Part shown: in pieces, positions 7,656-14,945 of the stretch | How positions within the stretch are numbered: the first letter of the stretch is position 1 | Layout: the number at the start of each line of letters is the position of its first letter | Assembly (NCBI GenBank): GCA_003520745.1 | Contig: DOUE01000036.1 | Span: 317 to 21,296, forward strand | Reading direction: 5' to 3' | DNA length: 20,980 nucleotides | Source: Erysipelotrichaceae bacterium | GTDB taxonomy: Bacteria; Bacillota_I; Bacilli_A; Erysipelotrichales; Erysipelotrichaceae | The notes under the pieces: model-generated | Seen by the model: the letters and a program-made list of their open reading frames with translations, nothing else | Database searches by the model: none | Told to the model about the DNA's origin: nothing | Position numbers and translations under genes: made by a program

Positions 7656-7668
7656 GGAGGAATGAACA

Positions 7669-8028
7669 ATGGCAAGAGTTACAAGCTCGGTTACATCGCA
7701 TAAGCGCCATAAGGCAATCCTGAAGCTGGCCAAAGGTTACTTCGGATCGAAACACACCATCTATCGTACGGCTCACGAACAAGTCATGCACTCCCTGCAA
7801 TACGCGTTCCGCGACCGTAAGCAACTCAAACGCGAAATGCGTAAACTGTGGATCGCGCGTATCAACGCCGCGGCCCGCATGAACGACATCAGCTATTCGA
7901 AACTGATGCACGGCTTGAAGTTGGCGGAAATCACCGTCAACCGCAAGATGTTGTCGGAAATCGCCATCCACGACCCCAAGGGTTTCACCACGGTCGTCGA
8001 AAAAGCGAAAAAAGCGCTCGAAAAGTAG
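7669..8028 (+). CDS. rplT: 50S ribosomal protein L20
   Basis: A 119-residue large-subunit protein needed for early 50S assembly and, in Bacillota, the repressor that acts on the infC leader. The start MARVTSSVTSHKRHKAILKLAKG and the block KLWIARINAAARMN are characteristic, and the length is usual. AAGGAGG lies just before the ATG. The presence of an L20-type leader at 6769-6895 suggests feedback control of the whole operon by this protein. Confidence 0.97.
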   Translation: MARVTSSVTSHKRHKAILKLAKGYFGSKHTIYRTAHEQVMHSLQYAFRDRKQLKREMRKLWIARINAAARMNDISYSKLMHGLKLAEITVNRKMLSEIAIHDPKGFTTVVEKAKKALEK

Positions 8029-8046
8029 CCCTCGGGGGAACATTCG

Positions 8047-8484
8047 ATGAAAGACACGAAGCGCACGCTCAACGAGCTACTGGTCTATCTCTTTAACCAC
8101 ATCTTGTTTCTTGAAGAAAAGAATCTGAAAGACCAAGGCATCCGTCTGTCCATGACGGAAGTGCATACGCTGGAAAACATCGAAAAAAGTTCCTCGAAGA
8201 CCATGTCCGATATCGCGAAGCTTCAAATGGTCACCCAAGGAACCCTGACCGTGGCGGTCAACCGCCTGGTGAAAAAAGGCTTTGTGTGGCGTGAGCGCGA
8301 TAAGGAAGACAAGCGTGTCATCCGTTTGGAACTGACACCCGTCGCCAAGGAAGTACTGAAGGTCCATGACCGTTTCCACGAGTCGATGATCGATTCTCTG
8401 ATCGCCGATATGAAAGTGGACGACGATGTCAACCTGATGACTTCGTTGGATAAAATCATGGAATACTTTAAGAAATTAGGTTGA
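8047..8484 (+). CDS. MarR-family regulator, FabT-like
   Basis: A 145-residue winged-helix regulator expected to bind palindromic DNA as a dimer. The N-terminal helix has FLEEKNLKDQG and MTEVHTLENIE. The recognition region is MSDIAKLQMVTQGTLTVAVN, and the wing is RERDKEDKRVIRLELT. The N-terminal helices and the MVTQGTLT segment resemble FabT, the repressor of fatty-acid synthesis genes in streptococci, more than a generic MarR. No fab genes are in the window, so the target is unknown. The gene lies 18 bases after rplT with no terminator between, so it is probably read with the ribosomal protein operon. A strong terminator follows. Confidence is high for MarR and moderate for FabT-like. Confidence 0.85.
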   Translation: MKDTKRTLNELLVYLFNHILFLEEKNLKDQGIRLSMTEVHTLENIEKSSSKTMSDIAKLQMVTQGTLTVAVNRLVKKGFVWRERDKEDKRVIRLELTPVAKEVLKVHDRFHESMIDSLIADMKVDDDVNLMTSLDKIMEYFKKLG

Positions 8485-8512
8485 ACCGTGACGAAAGTCG
8501 CGGTTTTTTCTT
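8484..8512 (+). terminator. Terminator of the infC-rpmI-rplT-marR operon
   Basis: AACCGTGAC (8484-8492) pairs with GTCGCGGTT (8497-8505) across a GAAA tetraloop, one G-T pair included, followed by TTTTTTCTTTT. It begins at the last base of the MarR-like gene's stop codon. Confidence 0.9.
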
Positions 8513-8520
8513 TTCATCAT

Positions 8521-8543
8521 AAGAAAAGCCGTCGATGACGGCT
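8521..8543 (-). terminator. Terminator of the choline-kinase-like gene
   Basis: AGCCGTC (8527-8533) and GACGGCT (8537-8543) form a 7-bp stem with a 3-base loop. On the minus strand TTTTCTT follows. It overlaps the stop codon of the minus-strand gene and faces the plus-strand terminator at 8484. Confidence 0.8.
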
Positions 8544-9369
8544 ACTCGTTGAAATTACGTTTCAATGCGTCGTATTTGTCTTTGGCGATCGTACGGTAGA
8601 TTTCGTCGCCCCGTGATTCATGCATCATCATCGCCCAAGTGCACCAGAGCAGGTTATGGAATTTCTCGTAGCACGAAAGCGCATGGCTTGTCTTTTCGTC
8701 CGGCACGTTTCCGAAATACTCCCGGTAGAAGATATCACGCGAAGTTTCGTCTTCGATCTGGTTCTCGGTCAAGAACGACATCACGTCGAACAGCGGATCG
8801 TTGTCCCCGGCATATTCGTAATCGATCAGATAATCCCTTTCGTCGGTGAAACCGATGTTTCCCGCGACCCAGTCGTTGTGGCAAAGGGTCGGCGTGGATT
8901 CTAGGTTCAGCATCTCTTCGATCACGTTCTCCGCGAACTTCGCATCGTAGATCGGGTGGTCGACATGGCTTGCATATTGGCGGTAGCGCGCGACGGGGTC
9001 GAAGGCGAATCCGCAGGTCGCGTTCAGTCCATGCAGCTTCTTCATCAATTTTGCGGTCCGTTCGATCTTGTCCACTGCGTCGCATTCGTCGTAGGTTTTC
9101 AAGGACTCGATGTACAGGGTGACTTTGATGCCGGTGGCGGGGTCGAAATACAAGGTCGGGACATCCAGGTCCAGCGACGCGATCTTCTGCAGGGCTTTGG
9201 CCTCGTGGTGGAAGCGGACGATGCGGGACGCATCGGGGTAGGGCTGACGCAGGACATACCAGACATCGTCCAGTTTCACCAAGGTGTTTTTATTGGTATA
9301 GCCTTTATGGAGGGGTTTGACATCGTCGCCGCTCGCGCTCAGGATGCGTTTGAGAAATTCTTCGTTCAT
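8542..9369 (-). CDS. Choline/ethanolamine kinase-like phosphotransferase (LicA/APH fold)
   Basis: A 275-residue protein of the aminoglycoside phosphotransferase/choline kinase fold, which transfers phosphate from ATP to a small alcohol. The catalytic loop is CHNDWVAGN with H164, D166 and N171. The metal-binding motif is IDYEYAG with D183, in the form typical of choline kinases and LicA. The glycine-rich N-terminal part is HKGYTNKNTLVK. A choline- or ethanolamine-like substrate is the best guess; an aminoglycoside or thiamine substrate cannot be excluded, and no lic or teichoic acid genes are nearby. AAGGAGGT directly upstream selects this ATG; a longer in-frame extension to 9483 would run across the promoter. 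Confidence 0.82.
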   Translation of the reverse strand: MNEEFLKRILSASGDDVKPLHKGYTNKNTLVKLDDVWYVLRQPYPDASRIVRFHHEAKALQKIASLDLDVPTLYFDPATGIKVTLYIESLKTYDECDAVDKIERTAKLMKKLHGLNATCGFAFDPVARYRQYASHVDHPIYDAKFAENVIEEMLNLESTPTLCHNDWVAGNIGFTDERDYLIDYEYAGDNDPLFDVMSFLTENQIEDETSRDIFYREYFGNVPDEKTSHALSCYEKFHNLLWCTWAMMMHESRGDEIYRTIAKDKYDALKRNFNE

Positions 9370-9392
9370 GCCGGTACCTCCTTTTCGTGTAT

Positions 9393-9422
9393 ATGATAGC
9401 ATAAAACCCTCGGGTTTGTTAA
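9393..9422 (-). promoter_or_regulatory. Promoter of the choline-kinase-like gene with palindrome in its spacer
   Basis: On the minus strand a -35 box TTAACA (9422-9417), an 18-base spacer and an extended -10 TGCTATCAT (TATCAT at 9398-9393) precede the gene. AAACCC-TC-GGGTTT (9404-9417) lies almost entirely inside the spacer. It could be an operator or chance. The divergent radical SAM operon may start from TAAAAT at 9420-9425 on the plus strand, but no good -35 box supports this. Confidence 0.5.
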
Positions 9423-9441
9423 AATGGATGAGGTGATGAAG

Positions 9442-11103
9442 ATGCGTGTGGTCTTGGCGGCGTTGAATGCGAAATACATCCATAAGAACCTGGCGCTTCG
9501 CTGGCTATACGTCAGCCGTCCGGCGTCTTTTGACGTGCAGATCGTGGAAGGGGTCATCCGCGACGACCCGATGAATACGGCGAATCGAATTTCAGCCTAT
9601 CGACCCGACGTCGTCGGCTTGAGCGTCTACATCTTCAACGCGGAAGAAACCAAGGCGCTGATCGCTTGTTTGTTGAATTTGATGCCCGAAGTGCGGATCA
9701 TCCTCGGCGGACCCGAGGTCACCTATCATCCCGAACCCTGGTTGAAACTAGGTGTCGAAGCCGTGGTCTGCGGGGAAGGGGAAACGGTGTTCTGGGAGTA
9801 TCTCCAAGGGAAACCCTCACCCAGCATCCAGACCAACCATCAGGTATCCAGTGAAGTCGCACGCGTCGACCTCTCTTTGCTTGAAACGATGGAAAGTCCG
9901 TATTTTCTTGAACTCGACGAAGCGGACATGGATAAGCGCTACCTCTATATGGAAACCGCCCGCGGATGTCCCTATGACTGCGCCTATTGCCTTTCATCGC
10001 TTGAGAAGGGGATGCGTCGCTTCAGCGATGCCTATCTTGACAAAACCTTCGACCGTCTGGCGGATTCGGGCGTAAAACAGGTGAAATTCCTGGATCGGAC
10101 GTTCAACGTCGATCCCGTCCGTGCGCTTCAAATCGCACGACGCTTGACGGAACTTCCATCCTCGATCTCCTTTCATGTGGAACTGGTCGGCGATACGCTG
10201 GGTCCGGAAATCATCGACTTCTTCACTTCGCAAGCGAAGTCGCGCTTCCGCGTCGAAATCGGCGTCCAATCGTTCAACCGGAAAACCTTGCTTGAAGTCG
10301 GGCGGTTCTCACGGCTCGACGTCCTTAAGAAAGTCATCCTTCAGTTCAGCGAAGCGGGTGTGCACCAGCACACCGACTTGATCGCCGGACTCCCTTATGA
10401 AGATTATTACTCTTTCAAACAATCGTTCAACACCTTGTTTTCCTTGAATCCTTTTGAAATCCAAGTCGGGATCTTGAAACTTCTCCATGGGACGCGTCTG
10501 CGCCGCAACCATGAAACCTATGGCTATACGTTCACCGACCAGGCGCCCTACCCGATCACGTCTTCTTCCTGGATGAGCGAAGAGGATATGAAATCGGTGG
10601 AAAGCGTGGCGAACGCGGTCGAAAAGTTGTATAATTCCCAAAAGCTGCGTCATACGCTGAGCCATTGGGTCGAAGAAAACAAACTGGATGCCTTCGATCT
10701 TTTCTTGAAGGTCGGCAACGCGTTGCGCACTTTGAAACACCCTTATTCCCAACGCGATTTCTTCCGATGCATCGCCGATGCGGTCAAAGAGGATGTACTT
10801 CTTCCATTGAACCGCCTGAAAGGGGACTATTATCGCTTGAGCCCCATCTATCCCCAGCCGTTTTGGGAAGAAGGGGAGTTGGACGACCAAGGAAAAGAAG
10901 TGCGTAAAGCAATCAGGAATCGGCTGGATTCAAACAAAATAAGCGTTAAACACATGAAGATCGTCGAACGGGCGGACGGGAAAGTTGGATCCGATGTCTG
11001 GGTCTATCCGGCGCTGGGCAAATCGCACACCGTTCTGAGATTCGATGAGAAGTACAACCTGGAAAGCGAGACCGTTTATGAAAGTACTCATCGCGACGCA
11101 TAA
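9442..11103 (+). CDS. B12-binding-domain radical SAM protein (DUF4080 type)
   Basis: A 553-residue radical SAM enzyme. Residues about 1-130 form a Rossmann-like B12-binding domain (RPDVVGLSVYIFNAEE, ILGGPEVT, GEGE). The cluster motif CPYDCAYC has C176, C180 and C183, which bind the 4Fe-4S cluster that cleaves SAM. The radical SAM barrel follows (FLDRTFNVDP, RVEIGVQSFN, TDLIAGLPYED). The C-terminal part, about residues 360-550, fits the DUF4080 region found in this group. The substrate is unknown. The ATG at 9442 is chosen because GAGGTG lies 6 bases upstream; the ATG at 9424 comes before that site. The gene overlaps rdgB by 26 bases and heads a six-gene operon. Confidence 0.88.
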   Translation: MRVVLAALNAKYIHKNLALRWLYVSRPASFDVQIVEGVIRDDPMNTANRISAYRPDVVGLSVYIFNAEETKALIACLLNLMPEVRIILGGPEVTYHPEPWLKLGVEAVVCGEGETVFWEYLQGKPSPSIQTNHQVSSEVARVDLSLLETMESPYFLELDEADMDKRYLYMETARGCPYDCAYCLSSLEKGMRRFSDAYLDKTFDRLADSGVKQVKFLDRTFNVDPVRALQIARRLTELPSSISFHVELVGDTLGPEIIDFFTSQAKSRFRVEIGVQSFNRKTLLEVGRFSRLDVLKKVILQFSEAGVHQHTDLIAGLPYEDYYSFKQSFNTLFSLNPFEIQVGILKLLHGTRLRRNHETYGYTFTDQAPYPITSSSWMSEEDMKSVESVANAVEKLYNSQKLRHTLSHWVEENKLDAFDLFLKVGNALRTLKHPYSQRDFFRCIADAVKEDVLLPLNRLKGDYYRLSPIYPQPFWEEGELDDQGKEVRKAIRNRLDSNKISVKHMKIVERADGKVGSDVWVYPALGKSHTVLRFDEKYNLESETVYESTHRDA

Positions 11104-11674
11104 CGAACATAAGAAAATCGAAATCAAGCATTTTTTGGATCGGATCGGAGGGTTCGAGGTGGTATCGCTCCGTGATCTTGGGATTACGGAGGAACCGGAG
11201 GAAACCGGGGCGACGTTTCGCGAGAACGCGCTCTTAAAAGCCAACGATGCGATGCACAAGACGGGATTATTGACGATCGCCGACGATTCAGGCTTGGAGA
11301 TCGACGCCTTGAACCAAGAACCCGGGGTGAATTCCGCCCGCTATCTCGGGAAAGATACGCCGTATCCGCAAAAAAACGAGATTATCCTGCAACGCTTGCG
11401 GGATGAAACGAAGCGGAGTGCGCGCTTCGTCTGTGCGATGGCCGTCGTGAGCCCGCTGTATCGCCCCGTCGTTTTCGAAGGACGGATCGAAGGGGTCATC
11501 GGACATCGCCAACAGGGATCCAACGGATTCGGCTACGATCCCATTTTCTATCCCTTAGGCCAAGGGCGCTCCTTGGCGGAATATGAACTGGAAGAAAAAA
11601 ACGAAGTCAGCCACCGGGCGATCGCCCTGAAGCTGACCCTGCGTTATCTTGAAGAACTGAAAGGTCGTGAATGA
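11078..11674 (+). CDS. rdgB: XTP/dITP diphosphatase (RdgB/HAM1)
   Basis: A 198-residue nucleotide house-cleaning enzyme that hydrolyses dITP, dXTP and ITP to monophosphates, keeping deaminated purines out of DNA. Family motifs are all visible: ATHNEHKKIE at the N-terminus, ETGATFRENALLKA, ADDSGLEID, PGVNSARY, FEGRIEGVI, GFGYDPIFYP and EKNEVSHRAIAL. Length is typical. The start is the ATG before KVLIATHNEH; an upstream in-frame start at 11045 only adds residues encoded inside the radical SAM gene. The stop lies next to the start of the lit-like gene. Confidence 0.95.
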   Translation: MKVLIATHNEHKKIEIKHFLDRIGGFEVVSLRDLGITEEPEETGATFRENALLKANDAMHKTGLLTIADDSGLEIDALNQEPGVNSARYLGKDTPYPQKNEIILQRLRDETKRSARFVCAMAVVSPLYRPVVFEGRIEGVIGHRQQGSNGFGYDPIFYPLGQGRSLAEYELEEKNEVSHRAIALKLTLRYLEELKGRE

Positions 11675-11675
11675 C

Positions 11676-12362
11676 ATGCTGAACTTTAAATCCTGGGCTT
11701 CCACTTTCTTCGGTTTCCTATTGATTCTGGTCCTCTTGCTGACCAGCGTCGACATCTTTAGTTTCGACCGCGGGTTCTATCAGGATCAATATGAGAAACT
11801 CGATGTCGCCCTCAACATCGGCGTAAGCGATCAAGACCTCACGAAAGCCACCGATGTCCTCTTGGATTACCTGCAAGGCAAGCGCGACGACATGGATGTG
11901 GTCGTGACGATCGACGGGGAACGTGAACCGATGTTCAACCAACGCGAGATCGACCATATGGTCGACGTGGTCGTCCTCTACGACAACGCCATGCTTGTCC
12001 GTAACCTTTCCTTGATCCTTTCCCTGGCGATCGTACTGATGCTGGGTGTGATGTATCGCAAGAAAGCGCTGCGTCTTTTGGCGCGCGGGATCCAGAACGC
12101 CTCCGTCGTCTTCGGCGTCATCCTGGCGTTTTTAGCCACCTACGCCTTGGTCGATTTCTACGGGTTCTGGACCCAGTTCCACCATGTCTTCTTCACCAAC
12201 GACCTTTGGTTGTTGGACCCCAACACCGACAATCTGATCTTGATGGTCCCGGGTGAGTTCTTCTTCGCCTTGGTCTTCCGCATCGTCGGCGGATTCGTCG
12301 CTGCGTTGATTGTGGTGAATGTGTTGGCGTTTTTCGCCCAACGGAAGAAGGAAAGCGTATGA
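11676..12362 (+). CDS. lit: Lit-type lipoprotein intramolecular transacylase (DUF1461/TIGR01906)
   Basis: A 228-residue membrane protein of the TIGR01906/DUF1461 family. In Enterococcus and Bacillus cereus Lit, this family moves an acyl chain from the diacylglyceryl cysteine of lipoproteins to its amino group, giving lyso-form lipoproteins. Membrane segments lie near residues 10-28, 108-127, 141-160 and 200-222, with an outside loop between the first two. Two conserved histidine-bearing segments can be seen: REIDHMVDV (H94) and FHHVFFTNDLWLLDP (H169/H170). The start at ATG 11676 is preferred over GTG 11667 because GAAAGGT is better spaced. It overlaps the TraX-like gene by ATGA. The function assignment is by family, not shown here. 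Confidence 0.75.
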   Translation: MLNFKSWASTFFGFLLILVLLLTSVDIFSFDRGFYQDQYEKLDVALNIGVSDQDLTKATDVLLDYLQGKRDDMDVVVTIDGEREPMFNQREIDHMVDVVVLYDNAMLVRNLSLILSLAIVLMLGVMYRKKALRLLARGIQNASVVFGVILAFLATYALVDFYGFWTQFHHVFFTNDLWLLDPNTDNLILMVPGEFFFALVFRIVGGFVAALIVVNVLAFFAQRKKESV

Positions 12363-13054
12363 ACCGCAACCTCTTGAAACTGATCGCCGTGGCGACCATG
12401 ACGGTCGACCACATCGGCGCCTTCGTTTTGGTCGGCGACGAATTCTTCTGGATGCGCGTCGTCGGTCGCTTGGCCTTCCCGATTTTCATGTTCCTTTTCG
12501 CCGAAGGGGCGCGTCATTCCAAATCCGACCGCCGCATCTGGTTCGCCACGATCCTGGCGTTCGCGATCGTCACCCAGCTCATGTTCGAGTGGGTCGGCGC
12601 CGGTTTCGTCAACATCCTTTTCCTTTTCGCCCTGGGCTTGGTCGGGTTTGAAGCACAGGACCGCGGTCAAGGTTGGCTGTTCATCCCCTTGGCGTTCACC
12701 GCGAGTTATTTCCATGTCGACTACGGTTGGTACGGGATCGCGGCATTGTATTTCTTCTATATCTTCGAGGGTAAACGGAGTCTGCAATTCCTATCCTTTG
12801 CGCTGTTGACCTTGGTGTTCACTTTCCTGCCTCTGTACGGTCATCCGCAATGGCTCTATATCGTTCAAAACCTATCCGTCTATTGGCGCTATTTCGTGCA
12901 GGCGTTCGCCATCGTCCCGTTGGCGATCATCGCCCTGTATGATCCGAAAAAGAATAAGCGGATCGAAAACCCCGTGTTGTATCAAGCGTGGAAATACTTC
13001 TTCTACGTCTACTATCCTTTGCATATCGTCGTTTTATGTTTGATTGCGAAATAG
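12359..13054 (+). CDS. TraX-family membrane protein
   Basis: A 231-residue polytopic membrane protein. Diagnostic TraX-family blocks are LLKLIAVATMTVDHIGA at the start, GRLAFPIFMFLFAEGARH near residues 37-54, and YYPLHIVVL at the C-terminus. About seven to eight hydrophobic segments are present. The founding member acetylates F-pilin in conjugative plasmids, but chromosomal homologues such as this one are of unknown role, and no conjugation genes are nearby. The ATGA overlap with the lit-like gene suggests coupled translation and perhaps a shared envelope function; that is inference. Confidence 0.85.
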   Translation: MNRNLLKLIAVATMTVDHIGAFVLVGDEFFWMRVVGRLAFPIFMFLFAEGARHSKSDRRIWFATILAFAIVTQLMFEWVGAGFVNILFLFALGLVGFEAQDRGQGWLFIPLAFTASYFHVDYGWYGIAALYFFYIFEGKRSLQFLSFALLTLVFTFLPLYGHPQWLYIVQNLSVYWRYFVQAFAIVPLAIIALYDPKKNKRIENPVLYQAWKYFFYVYYPLHIVVLCLIAK

Positions 13055-13069
13055 AACCGGAGGGCAACC

Positions 13070-13579
13070 ATGCTTCATATCGTATTATTCGAACCGGAAA
13101 TCCCGCAGAACACCGGTAACATCATGCGGACCTGCGTGGCGTTCGGCATGAAACTGCATCTGATCGAGCCCCTCGGGTTTTCGTTGGATGAAAAATCGGT
13201 AAGGCGGAGCGGGATGGACTACATCCGCGAACTGGACATGAGCGTCTATCGTGACTGGGAAGATTTCGTCGCGAAAAACGAAGGGGAGTTCTACTTCATC
13301 ACGCGCTATGGCAAGAAAAGCCCCGATCAGGAACGATTCGATGCGTCGAATGAGATTTACCTGGTGTTCGGGAAAGAGAGCACCGGGATCCCCAAAGCGA
13401 TCCTGCGGGATCATCTGGATCGTTGCCTGCGCTTGCCCATGGTCCCCGAAGCACGCAGTCTGAACCTGTCCAACACGGTCGCGATCCTTGCCTACGAAGT
13501 CCTGCGCCAAAACGATTATCCCGGATTATCCCGCCGTGAAGTGATCAAAGGGGAAGACTGGCTGGTGCGCGATGCATAA
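13070..13579 (+). CDS. trmL: tRNA (cytidine/uridine-2'-O-)-methyltransferase TrmL
   Basis: A 169-residue SPOUT-class methyltransferase that 2'-O-methylates the wobble base 34 of leucine tRNAs using SAM. The motifs PEIPQNTGNIMRTC at the N-terminus, VFGKESTGIPK in the middle, and LPMVPEARSLNLSNTVAILAYEV at the C-terminal knot are diagnostic, and the length matches the minimal TrmL/CspR type. GGAGGG precedes the ATG. The stop overlaps the start of the following membrane protein gene by 8 bases, continuing the tight operon. Confidence 0.94.
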   Translation: MLHIVLFEPEIPQNTGNIMRTCVAFGMKLHLIEPLGFSLDEKSVRRSGMDYIRELDMSVYRDWEDFVAKNEGEFYFITRYGKKSPDQERFDASNEIYLVFGKESTGIPKAILRDHLDRCLRLPMVPEARSLNLSNTVAILAYEVLRQNDYPGLSRREVIKGEDWLVRDA

Positions 13580-14138
13580 GCTCGACGGATTGTTCGCGAC
13601 CTATTTCCGTCGCGTCGCTTTCTTTTGCGTCTTGGTCGTCCTGACCGGCGCCCCGCTATGGATCGGTCAGATCCGGGTGGGCAACCTCTTGGTTTCGATG
13701 GGTTCGACCTCCGATCTCTTCAAGTTGGCGCAGGAATCGATCGCGTCGTCGATGTTCGCGACCCGCTTCCTTTTCACCTACCTGCAAGGCAGTTTTTCGC
13801 TAAATTCCTTGATCGTATCTTTTGTTTCCTCGTTTCGCCTCCATGAATTCCTGTTTCTGATGTTCATCGTCTATCTTGCGACCTTGCATCCCGAAGGGTA
13901 TCGCCTGAAAGCGGTCCGGTGGGCCGCCATGGGGGTTTTCGCCCTGCAGGGGATTTTATACGTCCTGGCGGGATATTCGCTCTACAGCGCCTATTACGCA
14001 GGCAGCGGGGCACAGGCCGTCGCCCTGCTTCAAACCCTCGGCTTCTTCTGCGTCGCCGTGTCCTGGATCGAAGCGTTTGGCATGACCCTGGCTTCGTTTA
14101 TCGCGCTTTCCTTGGTCAAACGCGAAGAAATCGATTAA
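13572..14138 (+). CDS. Predicted polytopic membrane protein, unknown function
   Basis: Not recognised. A 188-residue protein with hydrophobic segments near residues 16-33, 93-107, 116-138 and 148-180 (the last perhaps two helices), and a short charged C-terminus. No catalytic motif is evident. It starts inside the end of trmL (8-base overlap), shares the local codon use and ends the operon that begins at 9442. No strong hairpin follows before the next promoter at 14144, so some read-through into the next genes is possible. Confidence 0.7.
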   Translation: MHKLDGLFATYFRRVAFFCVLVVLTGAPLWIGQIRVGNLLVSMGSTSDLFKLAQESIASSMFATRFLFTYLQGSFSLNSLIVSFVSSFRLHEFLFLMFIVYLATLHPEGYRLKAVRWAAMGVFALQGILYVLAGYSLYSAYYAGSGAQAVALLQTLGFFCVAVSWIEAFGMTLASFIALSLVKREEID

Positions 14139-14143
14139 TCCGT

Positions 14144-14172
14144 TTGAATTCTGACGCTACTTTGCATATAAT
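14144..14172 (+). promoter_or_regulatory. Promoter of the small membrane peptide-RidA unit
   Basis: TTGAAT (14144-14149), a 17-base spacer and a perfect TATAAT (14167-14172) form a strong promoter. Predicted transcription begins near 14179, only about 14 bases before the ATG at 14193, so the ribosome-binding site GAGGTG would lie at the very 5' end of the message. Confidence 0.8.
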
Positions 14173-14192
14173 ACACTTTGAGGTGATTTGAC

Positions 14193-14339
14193 ATGATCGA
14201 GAATATGAACGACCTGATTTCCCTGGCTTTGATTACGATCCTCTTCATGGGCTTCGGGTATCTCAATCTGCGTAATTTTATCCATCACCGCCGTCGAAAA
14301 GTCATGGAAGAAGAGATCGAATACTATAAAGAGTGGTAA
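14193..14339 (+). CDS. 48-residue single-pass membrane peptide
   Basis: A short open frame with a well-placed GAGGTG seven bases before its ATG and a strong promoter. The product starts MIENMNDLISLALI, has one hydrophobic segment (about residues 7-23) and a basic-then-acidic tail (HHRRRKVMEEEIEYY) ending in KEW. The basic cluster right after the segment suggests an N-out, C-in topology or simple inner-leaflet anchoring. No family is recognised. It lies 24 bases before the RidA gene with no terminator between, so both are probably made from one message. Confidence 0.72.
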   Translation: MIENMNDLISLALITILFMGFGYLNLRNFIHHRRRKVMEEEIEYYKEW

Positions 14340-14363
14340 CTCTAGAAACATCGGAGGTAGAAC

Positions 14364-14945
14364 ATGTTCACAAAATCCTTTAGCTCACCCAACGCCCCGA
14401 AGGCGCTCGGACCGTATTCCCCCGCATTGAAACTGGGCGATTTCGTCTATCTGTCGGGCCAATTGCCGATCGACCCGACGACCAATGAAATCACCGGTTC
14501 GGATATCCAGGAACAAACCTATCAAGTCCTGAAGAACATGGAAGCCGTCCTGGCCGAAATGAACCTTGAAACCCGCCATATCGTCAAGACGACGGTATTC
14601 ATGACGGATTTGAGCGAATTCAGCGCGATGAACGAAATCTATGCGACGTATTTCGCCGATCCGTATCCGGCACGCTCGACCGTCCAGGTCTGCGCTCTGC
14701 CCAAGGGTGCGAAGATCGAAATCGAAGCCTTGGTCATCGACACCTTGGTCTATGAACAACAAGTATCCAACCAATCGGGTTGCGGATGCGGCGACGGCGG
14801 ATGCGGCGAAGAAGGCTGCGGCGATGGTTGCACGTGTGGCGAAGAAGGTTGCGGCGAAGAAGGCTGCACCGACGGCTGCTGCAGCGGCGAAGAGACGACG
14901 GAAACCCCCGACCAAGTTTGCGAAGACGGCTGCTGCTGCGGCTAG
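14364..14945 (+). CDS. RidA-family enamine/imine deaminase with a Cys-rich C-terminal tail
   Basis: Residues 1-131 are a full RidA/YjgF/UK114 domain. Members hydrolyse reactive 2-aminoacrylate-type enamines and act as trimers in the cytoplasm. The motifs APKALGPYSPA, VYLSGQLPID, YPARSTVQV with the substrate-binding R104, and IEIEALV are present. The normal family length is about 125-130. Here the same frame continues for about 60 residues, with 14 cysteines between C140 and C192 in CG, GCGEEGC, GDGC and CCC units. It has no Lys or Arg and many Asp and Glu, which suggests metal or Fe-S binding. The tail uses the genome's usual codons (GGC, GAA, TGC). GGAGGT precedes the ATG. The stop lies inside the terminator. 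Confidence 0.9.
   Translation: MFTKSFSSPNAPKALGPYSPALKLGDFVYLSGQLPIDPTTNEITGSDIQEQTYQVLKNMEAVLAEMNLETRHIVKTTVFMTDLSEFSAMNEIYATYFADPYPARSTVQVCALPKGAKIEIEALVIDTLVYEQQVSNQSGCGCGDGGCGEEGCGDGCTCGEEGCGEEGCTDGCCSGEETTETPDQVCEDGCCCG

Noticed and set aside
8565..9396. Plus-strand open frames opposite the choline-kinase-like gene
   Set aside because: No ribosome-binding sites and no family motifs; the minus-strand frame has complete kinase motifs, a promoter and a terminator.
14760..14942. CRISPR-like or microsatellite array in the repeat-rich RidA tail
   Set aside because: Units are short, uneven and protein-coding in one frame with an exact stop; there are no equal repeats with unique spacers.
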